Source: Pseudomonas faucium (GTDB taxonomy: Bacteria; Pseudomonadota; Gammaproteobacteria; Pseudomonadales; Pseudomonadaceae). From it: a stretch of DNA of 45,302 bases. Below, piece by piece: positions 1 through 9,147 of this stretch. Under the pieces are notes generated by a model. That model worked only from the letters and a program-made list of their open reading frames with translations, did not search any database and was not told the DNA's origin. The stretch covers positions 1 to 45,302 of the forward strand of contig NZ_BQIP01000033.1 of assembly GCF_021602585.1 (NCBI RefSeq), read 5' to 3'. Both the position numbers and the translations under genes were made by a program. Position 1 is the stretch's first letter. Each line of letters begins with the position of its first letter.

Positions 1-2
1 AG

Positions 3-236
3 ATCAACTTCGAAGGCGACAAGTACCTGTGGGACGACTTCGCCTATGCCACCCGCGATGGCCTGATCGGCGCGCTGCGTTTCGTCGACGATGCCGCCAC
101 GGCGCGTGACCGAGGCGTTGCCGGCGATAGGGCCGGTACACGCCCAGCCAATACCACTGCCATACACCATTCCAATAACAATAAAAGGTCCTTGGTCATG
201 CATAACCCCGCCCTGCGTTCGCTCGCCTGTTGCTGA
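3..236 (+). CDS. 3' fragment of an unrecognised protein
   Basis: This frame enters from the left edge and stays open to a TGA at 234. The first 35 or so codons have the strong G/C third positions of a real Pseudomonas gene and read INFEGDKYLWDDFAYATRDG, continuing LIGALRFVDDAA. I do not recognise the family. From about base 112 the frame runs through a piece of a REP element and then low-complexity AT-rich DNA, so the last 40 residues look unlike protein. The natural stop may have been lost by a deletion or small frameshift near base 110; a TGA lies one frame away at about 107-109. Only the C-terminus is inside the window, so no function is proposed. Confidence 0.4.
   Translation: MNFEGDKYLWDDFAYATRDGLIGALRFVDDAATARDRGVAGDRAGTRPANTTAIHHSNNNKRSLVMHNPALRSLACC
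118..134. repeat. Solo REP half-element
   Basis: The bases TTGCCGGCGATAGGGCC match one arm of the REP elements found complete at 17216-17272 and 25838-25946. The partner arm is missing, so this is a truncated copy lying inside or just behind the first gene fragment. Confidence 0.6.
198..236 (+). pseudogene. Truncated gene start or 12-residue leader peptide
   Basis: ATG at 198 is preceded at good spacing by AAAAGG (183-188) and encodes MHNPALRSLACC followed by TGA. Met, a few polar residues with an Arg, then Leu-Ala-Cys resembles the n-region and start of an exported protein's signal peptide, cut short. The 54 bases to the next gene have no continuing frame. The simplest reading is the scar of a deleted envelope-protein gene that once stood before the MFS gene. 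The alternative is a short leader peptide for that gene. Confidence 0.3.
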
Positions 237-290
237 CAGGTCACTGCCTAGTAATCCCTCCCCAGGCTGTCCCATCAGGAACCCTCGAGC

Positions 291-1649
291 ATGACGAACC
301 TCACCCAAGAGCAGCACCTCGAAACCCCCACCAAGCGCTACTACTACGAGTGGTACGTGGTCACCCTGTGCATGGTGGCGTACATCTTCTCCTTCGTTGA
401 CCGGCAGATCCTGGCGCTGATGATCGAGCCGATCAAAGCCGACCTGCAGCTCAGCGACACCCAGTTCAGCCTGTTGCATGGCCTGGCGTTCTCGCTGTTC
501 TACGCCTTCATGGGCATGCCCATCGCCTACCTCGCCGACCGCTTCTCGCGGCCGCGCATCATCGCCGTGGGGGTGATCTTCTGGAGCATCGCCACCGCCA
601 CCTGCGGCCTGAGCAAGAACTTCGTGCAGATGTTCCTCGCCCGCATCGGCGTGGGGGTGGGCGAGGCTGCGTTGTCGCCTTCGGCCTATTCGATGTTCAG
701 CGACATGTTCCCCAAGGAAAAACTCGGCCGCGCCGTGGGCATCTATTCGATCGGCTCGTTCGTCGGCGGCGGTGTCGCGTTCCTGGTCGGCGGCTACGTG
801 ATCACCTTGCTCAAGGATGCGCAAACCATCGAGGTGGCCGTGCTCGGCGCCATGAAGGCCTGGCAGCTGGCGTTCTTCATCGTCGGCCTGCCGGGGGTGA
901 TCGTCGGCCTGCTGGTCTGGCTGACGGTGCGCAACCCAGAGCGCAAAGGCGCGCAGCTCGATGCCGACGGCCAGGTGCGCAAGGTCAGGCTCACCGACGG
1001 CCTGCGCTTCATCGGCCGCCATCGCCAGACCTTCAGCTGCCACTACCTGGGCTTTTCGTTCTACGCCATGGCGCTGTTCTGCATGATGAGCTGGACGCCC
1101 GCGCTGTATATCCGCAAGTACGGCATGAGCCCGCAAGAGGCCGGCTTCATGCTCGGCACCATCCTGCTGCTGGCCAACACCACCGGCGTGGTGTTCGGCG
1201 GCTGGCTCACCGACCACCTGGCCAAGCGTGGCTACCGCGATGCGGCCATGCGCACCGGGGTGATCGGCGCGCTGGGCATGCTCGTGCCGGCGGTGCTGTA
1301 TTCGCAGGTCGAACCGCTGTGGCTGTCGGTGACCTTGCTGGTGCCGGCGATGTTCTTCGCCTCGTTCCCGATGCCGGCCTCCACGGCGGCCATGCAGATC
1401 CTCTCGCCCAACCAGGTGCGCGCGCAGGTGTCGGCGGTGTTCCTGCTGATCAGCAACCTGCTGGGGCTGGGCCTTGGCACCACGCTGGTGGCGCTGATCA
1501 CCGACCGCTACTTCGGCGCACCGGCGGCGGTCGGCTCGTCGATGTCGATCGTCAGCTGCGGCGCGTCGCTGCTGGCCATCGTGCTGCTGGCCAAGGGCTG
1601 CAAGTGCTTCCGTGACAGCCTGCAGCGCGAACACGCCGCCGAGGCTTGA
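291..1649 (+). CDS. MFS transporter, spinster-like family
   Basis: A 452-residue inner-membrane carrier of the major facilitator superfamily. About twelve hydrophobic segments are visible. The loop after helix 2 carries the MFS-A type motif (GMPIAYLADRFSRP, about residues 80-93), and FVDRQILALMIEPIKADL near the N-terminus is typical of spinster-type or aromatic-acid carriers. ATG 291 is chosen because AGGAACC lies at correct spacing. The stop is one base before the start of the AraC gene, so the two are co-transcribed, and two dehydrogenase genes follow. Uptake of the compound processed by those dehydrogenases is the likely role (inference); the substrate is unknown. Confidence 0.85.
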   Translation: MTNLTQEQHLETPTKRYYYEWYVVTLCMVAYIFSFVDRQILALMIEPIKADLQLSDTQFSLLHGLAFSLFYAFMGMPIAYLADRFSRPRIIAVGVIFWSIATATCGLSKNFVQMFLARIGVGVGEAALSPSAYSMFSDMFPKEKLGRAVGIYSIGSFVGGGVAFLVGGYVITLLKDAQTIEVAVLGAMKAWQLAFFIVGLPGVIVGLLVWLTVRNPERKGAQLDADGQVRKVRLTDGLRFIGRHRQTFSCHYLGFSFYAMALFCMMSWTPALYIRKYGMSPQEAGFMLGTILLLANTTGVVFGGWLTDHLAKRGYRDAAMRTGVIGALGMLVPAVLYSQVEPLWLSVTLLVPAMFFASFPMPASTAAMQILSPNQVRAQVSAVFLLISNLLGLGLGTTLVALITDRYFGAPAAVGSSMSIVSCGASLLAIVLLAKGCKCFRDSLQREHAAEA

Positions 1650-1650
1650 G

Positions 1651-2598
1651 ATGCTCGAGCGCTTCCCGCTGCTCGACTCGCGCGATGTGGCCCAGATGCA
1701 AGTGCAACTGGCCCGCTACCTCTGCCCGCACCGGTTGCGCGTGCTCAATGGCACGCCGCCGCGCCTGCAGGCCAGCGGCGTGGCCTTTGCCGGGGCCTGG
1801 CTGCTGGAGCTGGACTATGACGTGCCGGTGGAAGTCAGCCTCGACGGTGGCGGCGCGCACTACCTGTTCCGCACCACCTTGCAGGGGCAGTGCGAGGTGA
1901 CCCACGGCCGCCACCAGGCGGCGGTGGCGGCGGGCGGGCTGAGTGTCAGTTCGCCGTTCGCCAGCAGCCGCATCGTCACCGGCGGCGCCTGCCGCAACGC
2001 GGTGCTCAGCCTGCCGCGCGAGGCGCTGGAGGTGCAGTTGCAGCACCTGCTGGGGCGCAGCCTGCGTCAGCCGCTGGCGTTCGCCGTACCGCTGGCGGCG
2101 ACGCACCCCGGTGTGCACGCCTTGGCCGCTGCGCTGGACTACCTGTGCAGCTTGCTGGCGCTGGAGCTGAATCTGGCACCCCTGCGCCAGGGCCTTGCCG
2201 ACCACCTGGTGCAACTGCTGCTGACCCAGTTGCCGCACAACTATTCCGATGCGCTCTGCCAGGGTGCCGGCACGCCGCTGCCCGGCCCCGTGCGGCGGGC
2301 GCGCGACCATATCGAAGCACACCTGGACCAGCCGCTGACCCTGGCGGCCCTGTGCGCGCTCAGCGGCGTGTCGGTGCGCACCCTGCAGACCGGCTTTCTC
2401 AAGTTCCTCGGCCAGACCCCGGTCGAATACATCCGCGAGCGGCGCCTGCTCGCGGTCAACCAGGCGCTGCAGCGCGGCGAGGGCAGCGTGACCGAGGTGC
2501 TGCTGCGCTTTGGCATCAACAGCCCCGCGCACTTCACCCGCCACTACCGCCAGCGCTTCGGCTGCCGGCCCTGCGACACGAAACTGCGCAATCGCTAG
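1651..2598 (+). CDS. AraC/XylS family transcriptional regulator
   Basis: A 315-residue protein. The N-terminal two thirds resemble the AraC-binding-like ligand domain of FeaR/XylS-type activators. The last 100 residues form the double helix-turn-helix: RRARDHIEAHLDQPLTLAAL leads into the first helix pair, and FGINSPAHFTRHYRQRFG is the diagnostic second-motif signature. ATG 1651 begins one base after the MFS stop and starts MLERFPLLDSRDV; an in-frame ATG further upstream would overlap the transporter by 38 bases and add residues unlike the family. It is probably the local activator of the MFS and dehydrogenase genes, responding to their substrate (inference from position). Confidence 0.85.
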   Translation: MLERFPLLDSRDVAQMQVQLARYLCPHRLRVLNGTPPRLQASGVAFAGAWLLELDYDVPVEVSLDGGGAHYLFRTTLQGQCEVTHGRHQAAVAAGGLSVSSPFASSRIVTGGACRNAVLSLPREALEVQLQHLLGRSLRQPLAFAVPLAATHPGVHALAAALDYLCSLLALELNLAPLRQGLADHLVQLLLTQLPHNYSDALCQGAGTPLPGPVRRARDHIEAHLDQPLTLAALCALSGVSVRTLQTGFLKFLGQTPVEYIRERRLLAVNQALQRGEGSVTEVLLRFGINSPAHFTRHYRQRFGCRPCDTKLRNR

Positions 2599-2677
2599 CC
2601 TGCCTGCGTGATCGGATGCGCGGGCCGGGTGGGTGCTGGCTAGCATCGGCCTACCTTCAACACGCGGAGCGAACCCC

Positions 2678-3778
2678 ATGAATGTCACGATCCTTGGCGG
2701 CGGCCACGGCTGCTATGCAGCGGCCGTCGAAATGGCCGAACGCGGCCACCACACCCGCCTGTGGCGGCGCGACCAGGCGGCGCTGCAGGCGCTGCAAGCG
2801 ATTGGCAGCCTCACCGTGCGCGACTACCGCGGCCGCCGCCAGGTCGCCTTGGGCGAGCGCTTTGCACTGGTCGCCGACCTGGCCCAGGCCCTGGAAGGCG
2901 CGGACCTGGTCGTCATCCCGCTGCCCTCCACCAGCCATCCGGCGCTGGCCGCCGAGGTGGCGCCGTTGCTGCGCGATGGCCAGGTGGTGTTCCTGCCGCC
3001 GGGCACCTTCGGCAGCTATGTGTTCGCCAAGGCGCTGCACGCCTGCGGCAACACCGCCGAAGTCGCCTTCGCCGAAACCGGCACCTTGCCGTACCTGGTG
3101 CGCAAGCACGGCGCCGACCAACTGGTGATCAGCGCCTACGCCACTCGCCTGCCCACCGGCGTGCTGCCCAGCCGGCTGTCCGCCCATGCCTTCGCCGTGC
3201 TGCGCGAAGCCTACCCCAGTGTCGAGCCCATCGAGAACGCCCTGAGCGGCGCGCTGATGAATGCCGGGCCGATCATCCACCCGCCGCTGATCCTGATGAA
3301 TGCCGGCCCCCTGGAGCATTTCGAGTCGTGGGACATCCACAACGAAGGCACCCAGCCGTCGATCCGCCGGGTCACCAACCAGCTCGACGCCGAACGCATG
3401 CGCGTGCGCGAGGCACTCGGTTACCCGGCCCCGCACTTCCCGCTGGCCGACCACTACAACACCGACCAGGGCGATGAGTGGATGTATGGCCGCGGCGCCC
3501 ACGGCAAGCTCAACGACAGCGGCGACTGGCGCGAGAAGATCGACCTGCAGCAGCACCGCTACATGCTCGAAGACACCCGCCTGGGCCTGTCGCTGCTGGT
3601 GTCGGTCGGGCGCTGGGCCGGCGTCTCGACCCCGGTGGCCGAAGGCTTGCTGGCGTTGGCCTCGGCGGTGACCGGGCGCGACCTGTACGGCGAAGGGCGA
3701 ACCCTGGAAAACCTCGGCCTGGCGGCGCTCGACCGGGCGCAGATGGCCGCCATGCTGCACGGCGGGGTGGCGCCATGA
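2678..3778 (+). CDS. Octopine/nopaline dehydrogenase family oxidoreductase
   Basis: A 366-residue soluble NAD(P)-dependent dehydrogenase. The N-terminus is a Rossmann fold starting MNVTILGGGHGCYAAAVEMA. The C-terminal opine dehydrogenase domain contains the segment MNAGPIIHPPLILMNAG (about 194-210), whose His201 aligns with the catalytic His of opine dehydrogenases. Known family members interconvert N-(carboxyalkyl) amino acids (opines) and an amino acid plus a 2-oxo acid; many relatives are uncharacterised. ATG 2678 follows GGAG at proper spacing. The stop overlaps the next start as ATGA, so it is translationally coupled to a second Rossmann dehydrogenase, suggesting consecutive steps in one pathway. 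The exact substrate cannot be read. Confidence 0.8.
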   Translation: MNVTILGGGHGCYAAAVEMAERGHHTRLWRRDQAALQALQAIGSLTVRDYRGRRQVALGERFALVADLAQALEGADLVVIPLPSTSHPALAAEVAPLLRDGQVVFLPPGTFGSYVFAKALHACGNTAEVAFAETGTLPYLVRKHGADQLVISAYATRLPTGVLPSRLSAHAFAVLREAYPSVEPIENALSGALMNAGPIIHPPLILMNAGPLEHFESWDIHNEGTQPSIRRVTNQLDAERMRVREALGYPAPHFPLADHYNTDQGDEWMYGRGAHGKLNDSGDWREKIDLQQHRYMLEDTRLGLSLLVSVGRWAGVSTPVAEGLLALASAVTGRDLYGEGRTLENLGLAALDRAQMAAMLHGGVAP

Positions 3779-4785
3779 ATGCCCCGTTGCGGCACATCGC
3801 CGTGGTCGGTGCCGGGCGCATGGGCGAGGGCATCGCCCTGGCCTTTGCCCAGGCCGGGCTGCAGGTGAGCCTGATCGACCTCAAGCAGCGCGCGGCGCAG
3901 GCGGACCATTTCCTGGCGCTCAGGCGCAATCTTGAAGCCGAGGCGCACAGCCTGGTGGCCCTGGAGCTGATCGGCAGCGTGCAGGCCGAACAGCTGCTGG
4001 CGCGCATACAACTGCTCACCCGAGCGCAAGGCGAGCCGGCCCTGGCGGACTGCCGGCTGGTCTTCGAAGCGGTGCCGGAAGTGCTGGCGGCCAAGCGCGA
4101 GGCCATGGCCTGGATCGACCGGCATGCCCCGGCCGACGGCATCATTGCCTCGACCACCTCGACCTTCCTGGTCACCGAGCTTGCGCAGATGGTGTCGGCG
4201 CCGCAGCGCCTGCTCAACGCGCACTGGCTCAACCCCGCGCACCTGATGCCGCTGGTGGAGGTGTCGCGCAGCGCGCAGACCTGCGAGGCGAAGCTTGCCG
4301 AGCTGCTGGCGACCTTGCAGGGCATCGGCAAGGTGGCGGTGGTGTGCAACGCGGCGCCCGGCTTCATCGTGCCGCGCCTGCAGGCGCTGGTGATGAACGA
4401 GGCGGCGCGCATGGTCGAGGAGGGCGTGGCCAGTGCCGAGCAGATCGACCTGGCGGTGCGCAGCGGTTTCGGCCCGCGCTTTTCGGTGCTCGGCCTGCTG
4501 GAGTTCATCGACTGGGGCGGCGGCGACATCCTCCACCACGCCTCGGCCTACCTCAGCCAGCACCTGGGCGAGCGCTACCAGGCGGCCCAGGCCGTGCGCG
4601 ACAACATGGCCGCCGGGCGCAACGGGCTGCGCGAAGGGCTGGGCTTCTACGACTACCGGCACATCGATGTGCCGGCCTATCGCCAGGCGCGCCTGGCCGC
4701 GCTGGTGCAGCGGCTGCGCCAGGCAGGCCTGGCGCCGTACTTCGCATCAGGCCTTGAAGCGCTGGATGAGCCCTTGCTGCTCTGA
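3775..4785 (+). CDS. 3-hydroxyacyl-CoA / carnitine dehydrogenase family protein
   Basis: A 336-residue NAD-dependent dehydrogenase. The Rossmann motif is [12 protein letters not shown] (about 8-19). The catalytic dyad is intact: His150 in [15 protein letters not shown] and Glu162, twelve residues later as in 3-hydroxyacyl-CoA dehydrogenases, with the conserved Asn153. The [11 protein letters not shown] form resembles carnitine and small 3-hydroxy-acid dehydrogenases rather than fatty-acid enzymes. The start overlaps the preceding stop (ATGA). Oddly, the last 12 codons and the stop overlap the end of the convergent chemoreceptor gene by 39 bases, so the C-terminal [15 protein letters not shown] is partly the complement of the chemoreceptor tail; the native stop may have been lost. 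Confidence 0.8.
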   Translation: MNAPLRHIAVVGAGRMGEGIALAFAQAGLQVSLIDLKQRAAQADHFLALRRNLEAEAHSLVALELIGSVQAEQLLARIQLLTRAQGEPALADCRLVFEAVPEVLAAKREAMAWIDRHAPADGIIASTTSTFLVTELAQMVSAPQRLLNAHWLNPAHLMPLVEVSRSAQTCEAKLAELLATLQGIGKVAVVCNAAPGFIVPRLQALVMNEAARMVEEGVASAEQIDLAVRSGFGPRFSVLGLLEFIDWGGGDILHHASAYLSQHLGERYQAAQAVRDNMAAGRNGLREGLGFYDYRHIDVPAYRQARLAALVQRLRQAGLAPYFASGLEALDEPLLL

Positions 4786-6888
4786 CGCCAGGTCGTTCAA
4801 CTGCTGGCTGATGCCGGCCGAGCGCTCGGCCTGGCCCGACAGCGAAGCGGTGACATCGCGCACCGCTTCGACGTTGCGGTTGACCTCTTCGGCGACGCTG
4901 CTCTGCTGTTCGGCGGCGCAGGCGATCTGCACGTTCATGTCGCTGATCACGCTGACCGCCTGGCGAATCTGCGCCAGGGCATCCAGGGCCTGGCGCGCCT
5001 GTTCGGCATTGGCCTGGGCCTGCTCGTGGCTGTGCTGCAGGCTGCGGGTCACCTCGCGGGTGCCGGTGCGCAGGCCGTCGGTGATGGCGCCGATTTCCTC
5101 CACCGAGGCCTGGGTGCGCTGGGCCAGCCCGCGCACCTCGTCGGCGACCACGGCAAAGCCACGGCCGGCTTCCCCGGCGCGGGCAGCCTCGATGGCGGCA
5201 TTGAGGGCCAGCAGGTTGGTCTGCCGGGCGATCGACAAGATCACCGCCATCACCGTGCCGATCTGCTCGCCGCTGTTGGCCAGGGCGTGCAGGCGCTGCA
5301 TGCCGTCGCTCATGTCATGGGCCAGGGCCTGGATGCTGGCGCTGGCGTGCTCGATCACCTGCAGGCCATCGCCGGTGGCCTGGTCGGCATTGCGCGCTGC
5401 GGCCGCAGCCTGGGCGGCGCTGTGCGCCGAGGCCTGGGCCGTGGCCGACATCTGCTGCAGCGCGGCGGCCATCTGCTCGATCTCGCGCAGTTGCTGCTGC
5501 ATGCCGGCGTTGGTCTGGCTGGCGATGCGCGCCGACTGGTCGGCGGTGTCGCGGGTGTCGCGCACCCCGGCCTGCACCTGGGCGATCACCGGTTGCAGGT
5601 GTTCGAGGAAGCGGTCGAAGGCGCGGCTCAGGCGCCCCAGCTCATCGCGGCCGGGGTAGGCCAGGCGGCGGGTCAGGTCGCCTTCGCCTTCGGCGATGTC
5701 TTCGAGCACCTGGGCCACGTGCAGCAGCGGCCGGCTGACGCTGCGGGCGGTCAGCCACATCATCAGCACGCCGAGCACCGCGACGCTCAGGCCCAGGCCG
5801 ACCTGCAGCGCCAGGCTGCGCAGACACTGGGCGCGCATCTGCGTTTGCAGCGCCGCTACCGGGGCGCCCAGCACGGCCTTGGGCACGCTGACCAGCACGG
5901 CCCAGGGGCTGGCGTCGGGCAGCGGCTGGATGGGCACCAGCATGCGCATGTCGCTGGCGTCTTCGAAGGTTTGCCCATGGCCTGCGCGAATGGCATCGAG
6001 CATGGCGGCGGCGTGTTCGGGGTGGCGCGCCGTGAGCAAGCTGCCCAGGCGCTCGGGGTGGCGGCTGTCACCGGCCAGCAGGCCGGCGGTGCTGACGATG
6101 GCGATATCGCCCTGGCCCTCGTAGAGCGCGGCGCTGGCGGCTTCGGCGTCGCGCTGCAGCGCGCCCAGGTCGATGTCCAGGCCGATCACCGCCACCACCC
6201 GGCCCTGGTCGAGCAGCGGCAAGGTCAGGCTGGTGACCAGCCGCGCGGTGCCGCTGGAGCTGTCGACGTAGGGCTCCAGCAGGCAGGGCTTGGCGGCCTT
6301 GCGCGAGCAACTGAAGAAGGCATTGAACGGCGCCCCGCTGGGGCCGGGCGAGGTGTCGGCGAGCAGTTGTTCGTCACCTGGCACGGCCTGCAGCTGGCCG
6401 GGGGCCGATTGCAGCCAGTACAGGGCGAAACGGCCCTGGTCGTTGCTGCCCCGTGCCAGCTGGCCGGCGAAGTCGGCATCGCGGCCATCGAGGGCGTTGC
6501 GGTCGAAGGTGATGAACAGCCCCAGCAGCTCCGGCCGCCCGGCCAGGGCCTGGTGCAGCACCTGGGTGAGGTCGCTGCGCAGCTCGCCCGCAGGCACCCG
6601 GCCGCCTGCGGCGCGCTCGCGCAGGTGCATGACCTGGCGGCCGACGCCTTCGGCGAAGGTGTAGGCGCGGGCGAAGCCCTGCTGAATCTGCAGCGCCTGG
6701 GCCTGGCCTTCGGCGCGCAGGTTCTGCCGCGCCGCGGCCAGCAGCATGTCGCTGGCACTGGCCTTGGCCTGGTCCTCGCTGGCCTGGCGCTGGGCCAGGG
6801 CGAGGGTGGTGAGCAGTACGACAACGGTGGCCAGGCACAGGCTGGCGAGCAGGGTGATCTTGTTATGGATGCTCAAGGCGTTGGTCAT
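4747..6888 (-). CDS. Methyl-accepting chemotaxis protein, dCACHE type
   Basis: A 713-residue transmembrane chemoreceptor. TM1 spans about 11-31, a large periplasmic double-Cache ligand domain about 35-350 (with [11 protein letters not shown] and [15 protein letters not shown]), TM2 about 359-380, and HAMP about 381-433. The cytoplasmic signalling rod has the conserved hairpin tip [20 protein letters not shown] (about 556-575) followed by [10 protein letters not shown]. There is no C-terminal CheR/CheB-binding pentapeptide. dCACHE receptors usually bind amino acids, organic acids or amines directly. Its place between two sets of catabolic genes suggests it senses the island's substrate or a product (inference). 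Its 3' end overlaps the convergent dehydrogenase. Confidence 0.92.
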   Translation of the reverse strand: MTNALSIHNKITLLASLCLATVVVLLTTLALAQRQASEDQAKASASDMLLAAARQNLRAEGQAQALQIQQGFARAYTFAEGVGRQVMHLRERAAGGRVPAGELRSDLTQVLHQALAGRPELLGLFITFDRNALDGRDADFAGQLARGSNDQGRFALYWLQSAPGQLQAVPGDEQLLADTSPGPSGAPFNAFFSCSRKAAKPCLLEPYVDSSSGTARLVTSLTLPLLDQGRVVAVIGLDIDLGALQRDAEAASAALYEGQGDIAIVSTAGLLAGDSRHPERLGSLLTARHPEHAAAMLDAIRAGHGQTFEDASDMRMLVPIQPLPDASPWAVLVSVPKAVLGAPVAALQTQMRAQCLRSLALQVGLGLSVAVLGVLMMWLTARSVSRPLLHVAQVLEDIAEGEGDLTRRLAYPGRDELGRLSRAFDRFLEHLQPVIAQVQAGVRDTRDTADQSARIASQTNAGMQQQLREIEQMAAALQQMSATAQASAHSAAQAAAAARNADQATGDGLQVIEHASASIQALAHDMSDGMQRLHALANSGEQIGTVMAVILSIARQTNLLALNAAIEAARAGEAGRGFAVVADEVRGLAQRTQASVEEIGAITDGLRTGTREVTRSLQHSHEQAQANAEQARQALDALAQIRQAVSVISDMNVQIACAAEQQSSVAEEVNRNVEAVRDVTASLSGQAERSAGISQQLNDLASEQQGLIQRFKA

Positions 6889-7014
6889 GTCGTTGTTTTC
6901 CGCGACGCGAATTGGGCTCGCGGCAGGCTACCGGGGCGGCAGCGGCAACGGTATGCCTGCGCGGGCAATTGGCAGGCAGCGCCAAGAGGTTGGCACGCCT
7001 GGGCAATCGCGGCT

Positions 7015-7641
7015 TCAGGCAAGCGGCGAGAAGGGCGCGGGCAGGTACACCACCGACACCATCTTCTGCAGTTGCGCCGCCGAGTTTTCCGGCGGCCACA
7101 CCCCATCGCGCACGGCGCGGGTGCGCACGTCGAGGCGTTGTTCGAGGCTGGCGTAGGGCCAGATGTGCAGGTAGCGCGGCACGCGGCCACTGGTGGCGTA
7201 GAACGCCGCGTACACCTGGGAGTAGTCAGCCCCGGTACGCGGGCCGACGGCCTTGCGCCAGCCGGCCAGGGTCGGGGCCAGGCCCGAGCTCACCAGGTCG
7301 TACTCGCGCAGCTCGAAGAACGGCCCGTGCTTGCCGGGTGTCAGTGGCTGCAGGAAGGGGAACAGACGGTAGTCGTCGATGTGCTGCTCGAGGATGAACT
7401 CGCCGATGCCGAAGGCATCGCTGGCGAGCAGCACGCGCTGGCGTTCGCTGGCCTGGGCCTGGGCATCGGTGAAGCGGCGCAGCACGGCAATGGTGTTTTG
7501 CGGGCCGATTTCCGAGAGCCAGCAGCCGACCAGCTCGACCCCGTCGCCGGCCTCCTGCAAGGCGGCTTGCAGGCGCGGCAGGGCCATAGCCTGGGTGCGC
7601 ACACGCAGGGTGAAGCGCAGCAGTTCGTAAAGGTCGGACAT
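7015..7641 (-). CDS. NIPSNAP family protein
   Basis: A 208-residue soluble protein with two ferredoxin-like NIPSNAP halves. The first begins YELLRFTLRVR; the second has FFELREYDLVSSGL, and RYLHIWPYASLEQRLDVRTR is the conserved closing stretch. NIPSNAP proteins are common in bacterial aromatic and terpenoid degradation clusters, but their biochemical role is poorly defined; some are thought to be small oxygenases or binding proteins. AAGGAA sits 9 bases before the ATG. The gene lies 81 bases downstream of the porin gene on the same strand, with a terminator-like hairpin between them, so it may be only partly co-transcribed. Confidence 0.8.
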   Translation of the reverse strand: MSDLYELLRFTLRVRTQAMALPRLQAALQEAGDGVELVGCWLSEIGPQNTIAVLRRFTDAQAQASERQRVLLASDAFGIGEFILEQHIDDYRLFPFLQPLTPGKHGPFFELREYDLVSSGLAPTLAGWRKAVGPRTGADYSQVYAAFYATSGRVPRYLHIWPYASLEQRLDVRTRAVRDGVWPPENSAAQLQKMVSVVYLPAPFSPLA

Positions 7642-7662
7642 GGCGGTGGTTCCTTGGTTTGC

Positions 7663-7704
7663 AATAAAAGCGCCCGAACCCTCCCCGCACGGAAAGGCCC
7701 GGGC
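7663..7704 (-). terminator. Rho-independent terminator after the porin gene
   Basis: On the minus strand GCCCGGGCC pairs with GGTTCGGGC (two G-U pairs) around a 15-base loop and is followed by GCTTTTATT. It lies directly behind the OprD stop codon and before the NIPSNAP start. Confidence 0.55.
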
Positions 7705-7722
7705 AAAAACGGTGCGCGGCGG

Positions 7723-8967
7723 CTACCAGAACTTCCAGGTGTAGGAGGTGATCAGGCGGTATTCGTCGTAGTCGGCGCCGTACTTCTGCTGGGTGTGGAT
7801 GTTCTTCAGGTCGAAGGCCAGGTCCTTGAGCGGGCCGCTCTGCACCACGTAGTTGAGCATGATGTCGCGCTCGCTTTCCTGGTCGCGGTCAAGGCCCGCG
7901 CCGCGGTCCACATCGGTGCCCCGGGTATAGCGGGTGAACAGCTTCAGGCCCGGGACGCCCAGGGCTGCGAAGTTGTAGCCGTAACGCAGCGACCAGCTGC
8001 GCTCGTCCGGGCGCAGGAACGGGATGCTGCCCCAGTTCGGCAGCCACAGTTGCGGCACGTAGCCGTTCAGGGTCGGGAACACCGTGTCACCGGTCATGCG
8101 CTGGTAGACCACGCCGACGGTGTGGCCGCTCTTTTCCACGCTCACCAGGCCGTAGTAGGCGCGGTTGTCCACCGGGCCGCTGCGTGCGGCGCCGTCTTCC
8201 TGGTTGTTGAAGTAGCCGATGTCGGTCTTGAGCTGGTAGCCGTCGGCAAAGCGCAGGGTGTGCTTGATGCCGGCGTAGTCCTGCTTGTAGATGTCGTTGA
8301 GCACGCCGTGGAAGTAGCTGCCTTGCAGGTCGGGGGTGAGTGCATAGGTGGCGCCGGCGAAGTCCAGGCCGTCGCTGTCCTGGCTGTCGCTGGTGCCGTA
8401 GCGGTACAGGCGTTCGTGGTTGGACGACTCGCGGGTGACGATCGACCAGAACCGCCCGCCGACCAGGGTCAGCTTGTCGATGTCGCGCGATTCGATCACC
8501 GCGCCCTGGTAGAGGGTATCGAGCTGGCGGCTCGGGTCGTTGGAGGCGACCGGGTAGAACGGCCGCTGGTCACCGACCTTGAGCACGCTCTTGGCGTACT
8601 TGAACTTGAGCGTGGCGCCGCCACGGCTGTAGTCGTCGGAGGTTTTCTGGCGGTGGCGGCTGTAGGGCAGCGAGCCGTCGTTGCCGGTGGCGTCCAGGCG
8701 CACGGCGTATTGCCCGTCAAGGTCCAGGCCGACCGCCACTGGGGTGTCGGTGTAGCCGGACTCGAACTGCAGGTCGAAGCCCTGGGACCAGTTGCCGGCC
8801 TTGGACGCCGGGGCATCGTGCTGGGTGTAGTTGCGGTTCAGGTAGAGGTTCTTGATGTTCAGCGAGAGGTGGCTGTCATCGACCAGGTCGGCCAGGCCGA
8901 CCTGGGGGAGGGCGCACGCCAGGCACAGGCACAACGGTTTTGCACGCAGGGGCCATCGCAGTTCCAT
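7723..8967 (-). CDS. OprD family outer-membrane porin
   Basis: A 414-residue precursor of a substrate-specific outer-membrane channel. ATG 8967 is chosen because AGGA precedes it and it begins an export signal (MELRWPLRAKPLCLCLACAL, cleavage near QVGLA). The mature part starts DLVDDSHLSLNIKNLYLNRN, the hallmark OprD N-terminus, and continues with SQGFDLQFESGYT and VGLDLDGQYAVRLD. The C-terminus SYTWKFW ends in the aromatic residue expected of a beta-barrel. OprD porins pass small aromatic acids, amino acids or related compounds. It sits between a LysR regulator and the aromatic oxygenase operon, so uptake of the operon's substrate is the natural inference. Confidence 0.92.
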   Translation of the reverse strand: MELRWPLRAKPLCLCLACALPQVGLADLVDDSHLSLNIKNLYLNRNYTQHDAPASKAGNWSQGFDLQFESGYTDTPVAVGLDLDGQYAVRLDATGNDGSLPYSRHRQKTSDDYSRGGATLKFKYAKSVLKVGDQRPFYPVASNDPSRQLDTLYQGAVIESRDIDKLTLVGGRFWSIVTRESSNHERLYRYGTSDSQDSDGLDFAGATYALTPDLQGSYFHGVLNDIYKQDYAGIKHTLRFADGYQLKTDIGYFNNQEDGAARSGPVDNRAYYGLVSVEKSGHTVGVVYQRMTGDTVFPTLNGYVPQLWLPNWGSIPFLRPDERSWSLRYGYNFAALGVPGLKLFTRYTRGTDVDRGAGLDRDQESERDIMLNYVVQSGPLKDLAFDLKNIHTQQKYGADYDEYRLITSYTWKFW

Positions 8968-9147
8968 GGGGGTATTCCTGGAGGTGTGATCAGGACAAGT
9001 ACCGGGGCAGTGATGCAACTGGGCAGGAAGGGCCGCAGGTCGGTTGCCTGCTTGTCTGTCACGTTGTTCTTGTTGTTTTGGGTGTGCGGTGCACGACAGC
9101 AACGCTAATGGGCCAGCGCAGGCGGCTCAATGACAGGGGCGGGCAAA

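Noticed and set aside
7015-7641. The NIPSNAP gene as a substitute for the missing iacH or iacI
   Set aside because: It has no amidase Ser-Ser-Lys signature and lies outside the operon; nothing in the sequence supports such a role.
5026-9108. A 1360-codon open frame on the plus strand
   Set aside because: It lies entirely opposite the chemoreceptor, NIPSNAP and porin genes, which have clear family motifs. Long antisense frames are a by-product of high GC and strong third-position bias; its translation shows low-complexity G, A, Q and H stretches and no motif.
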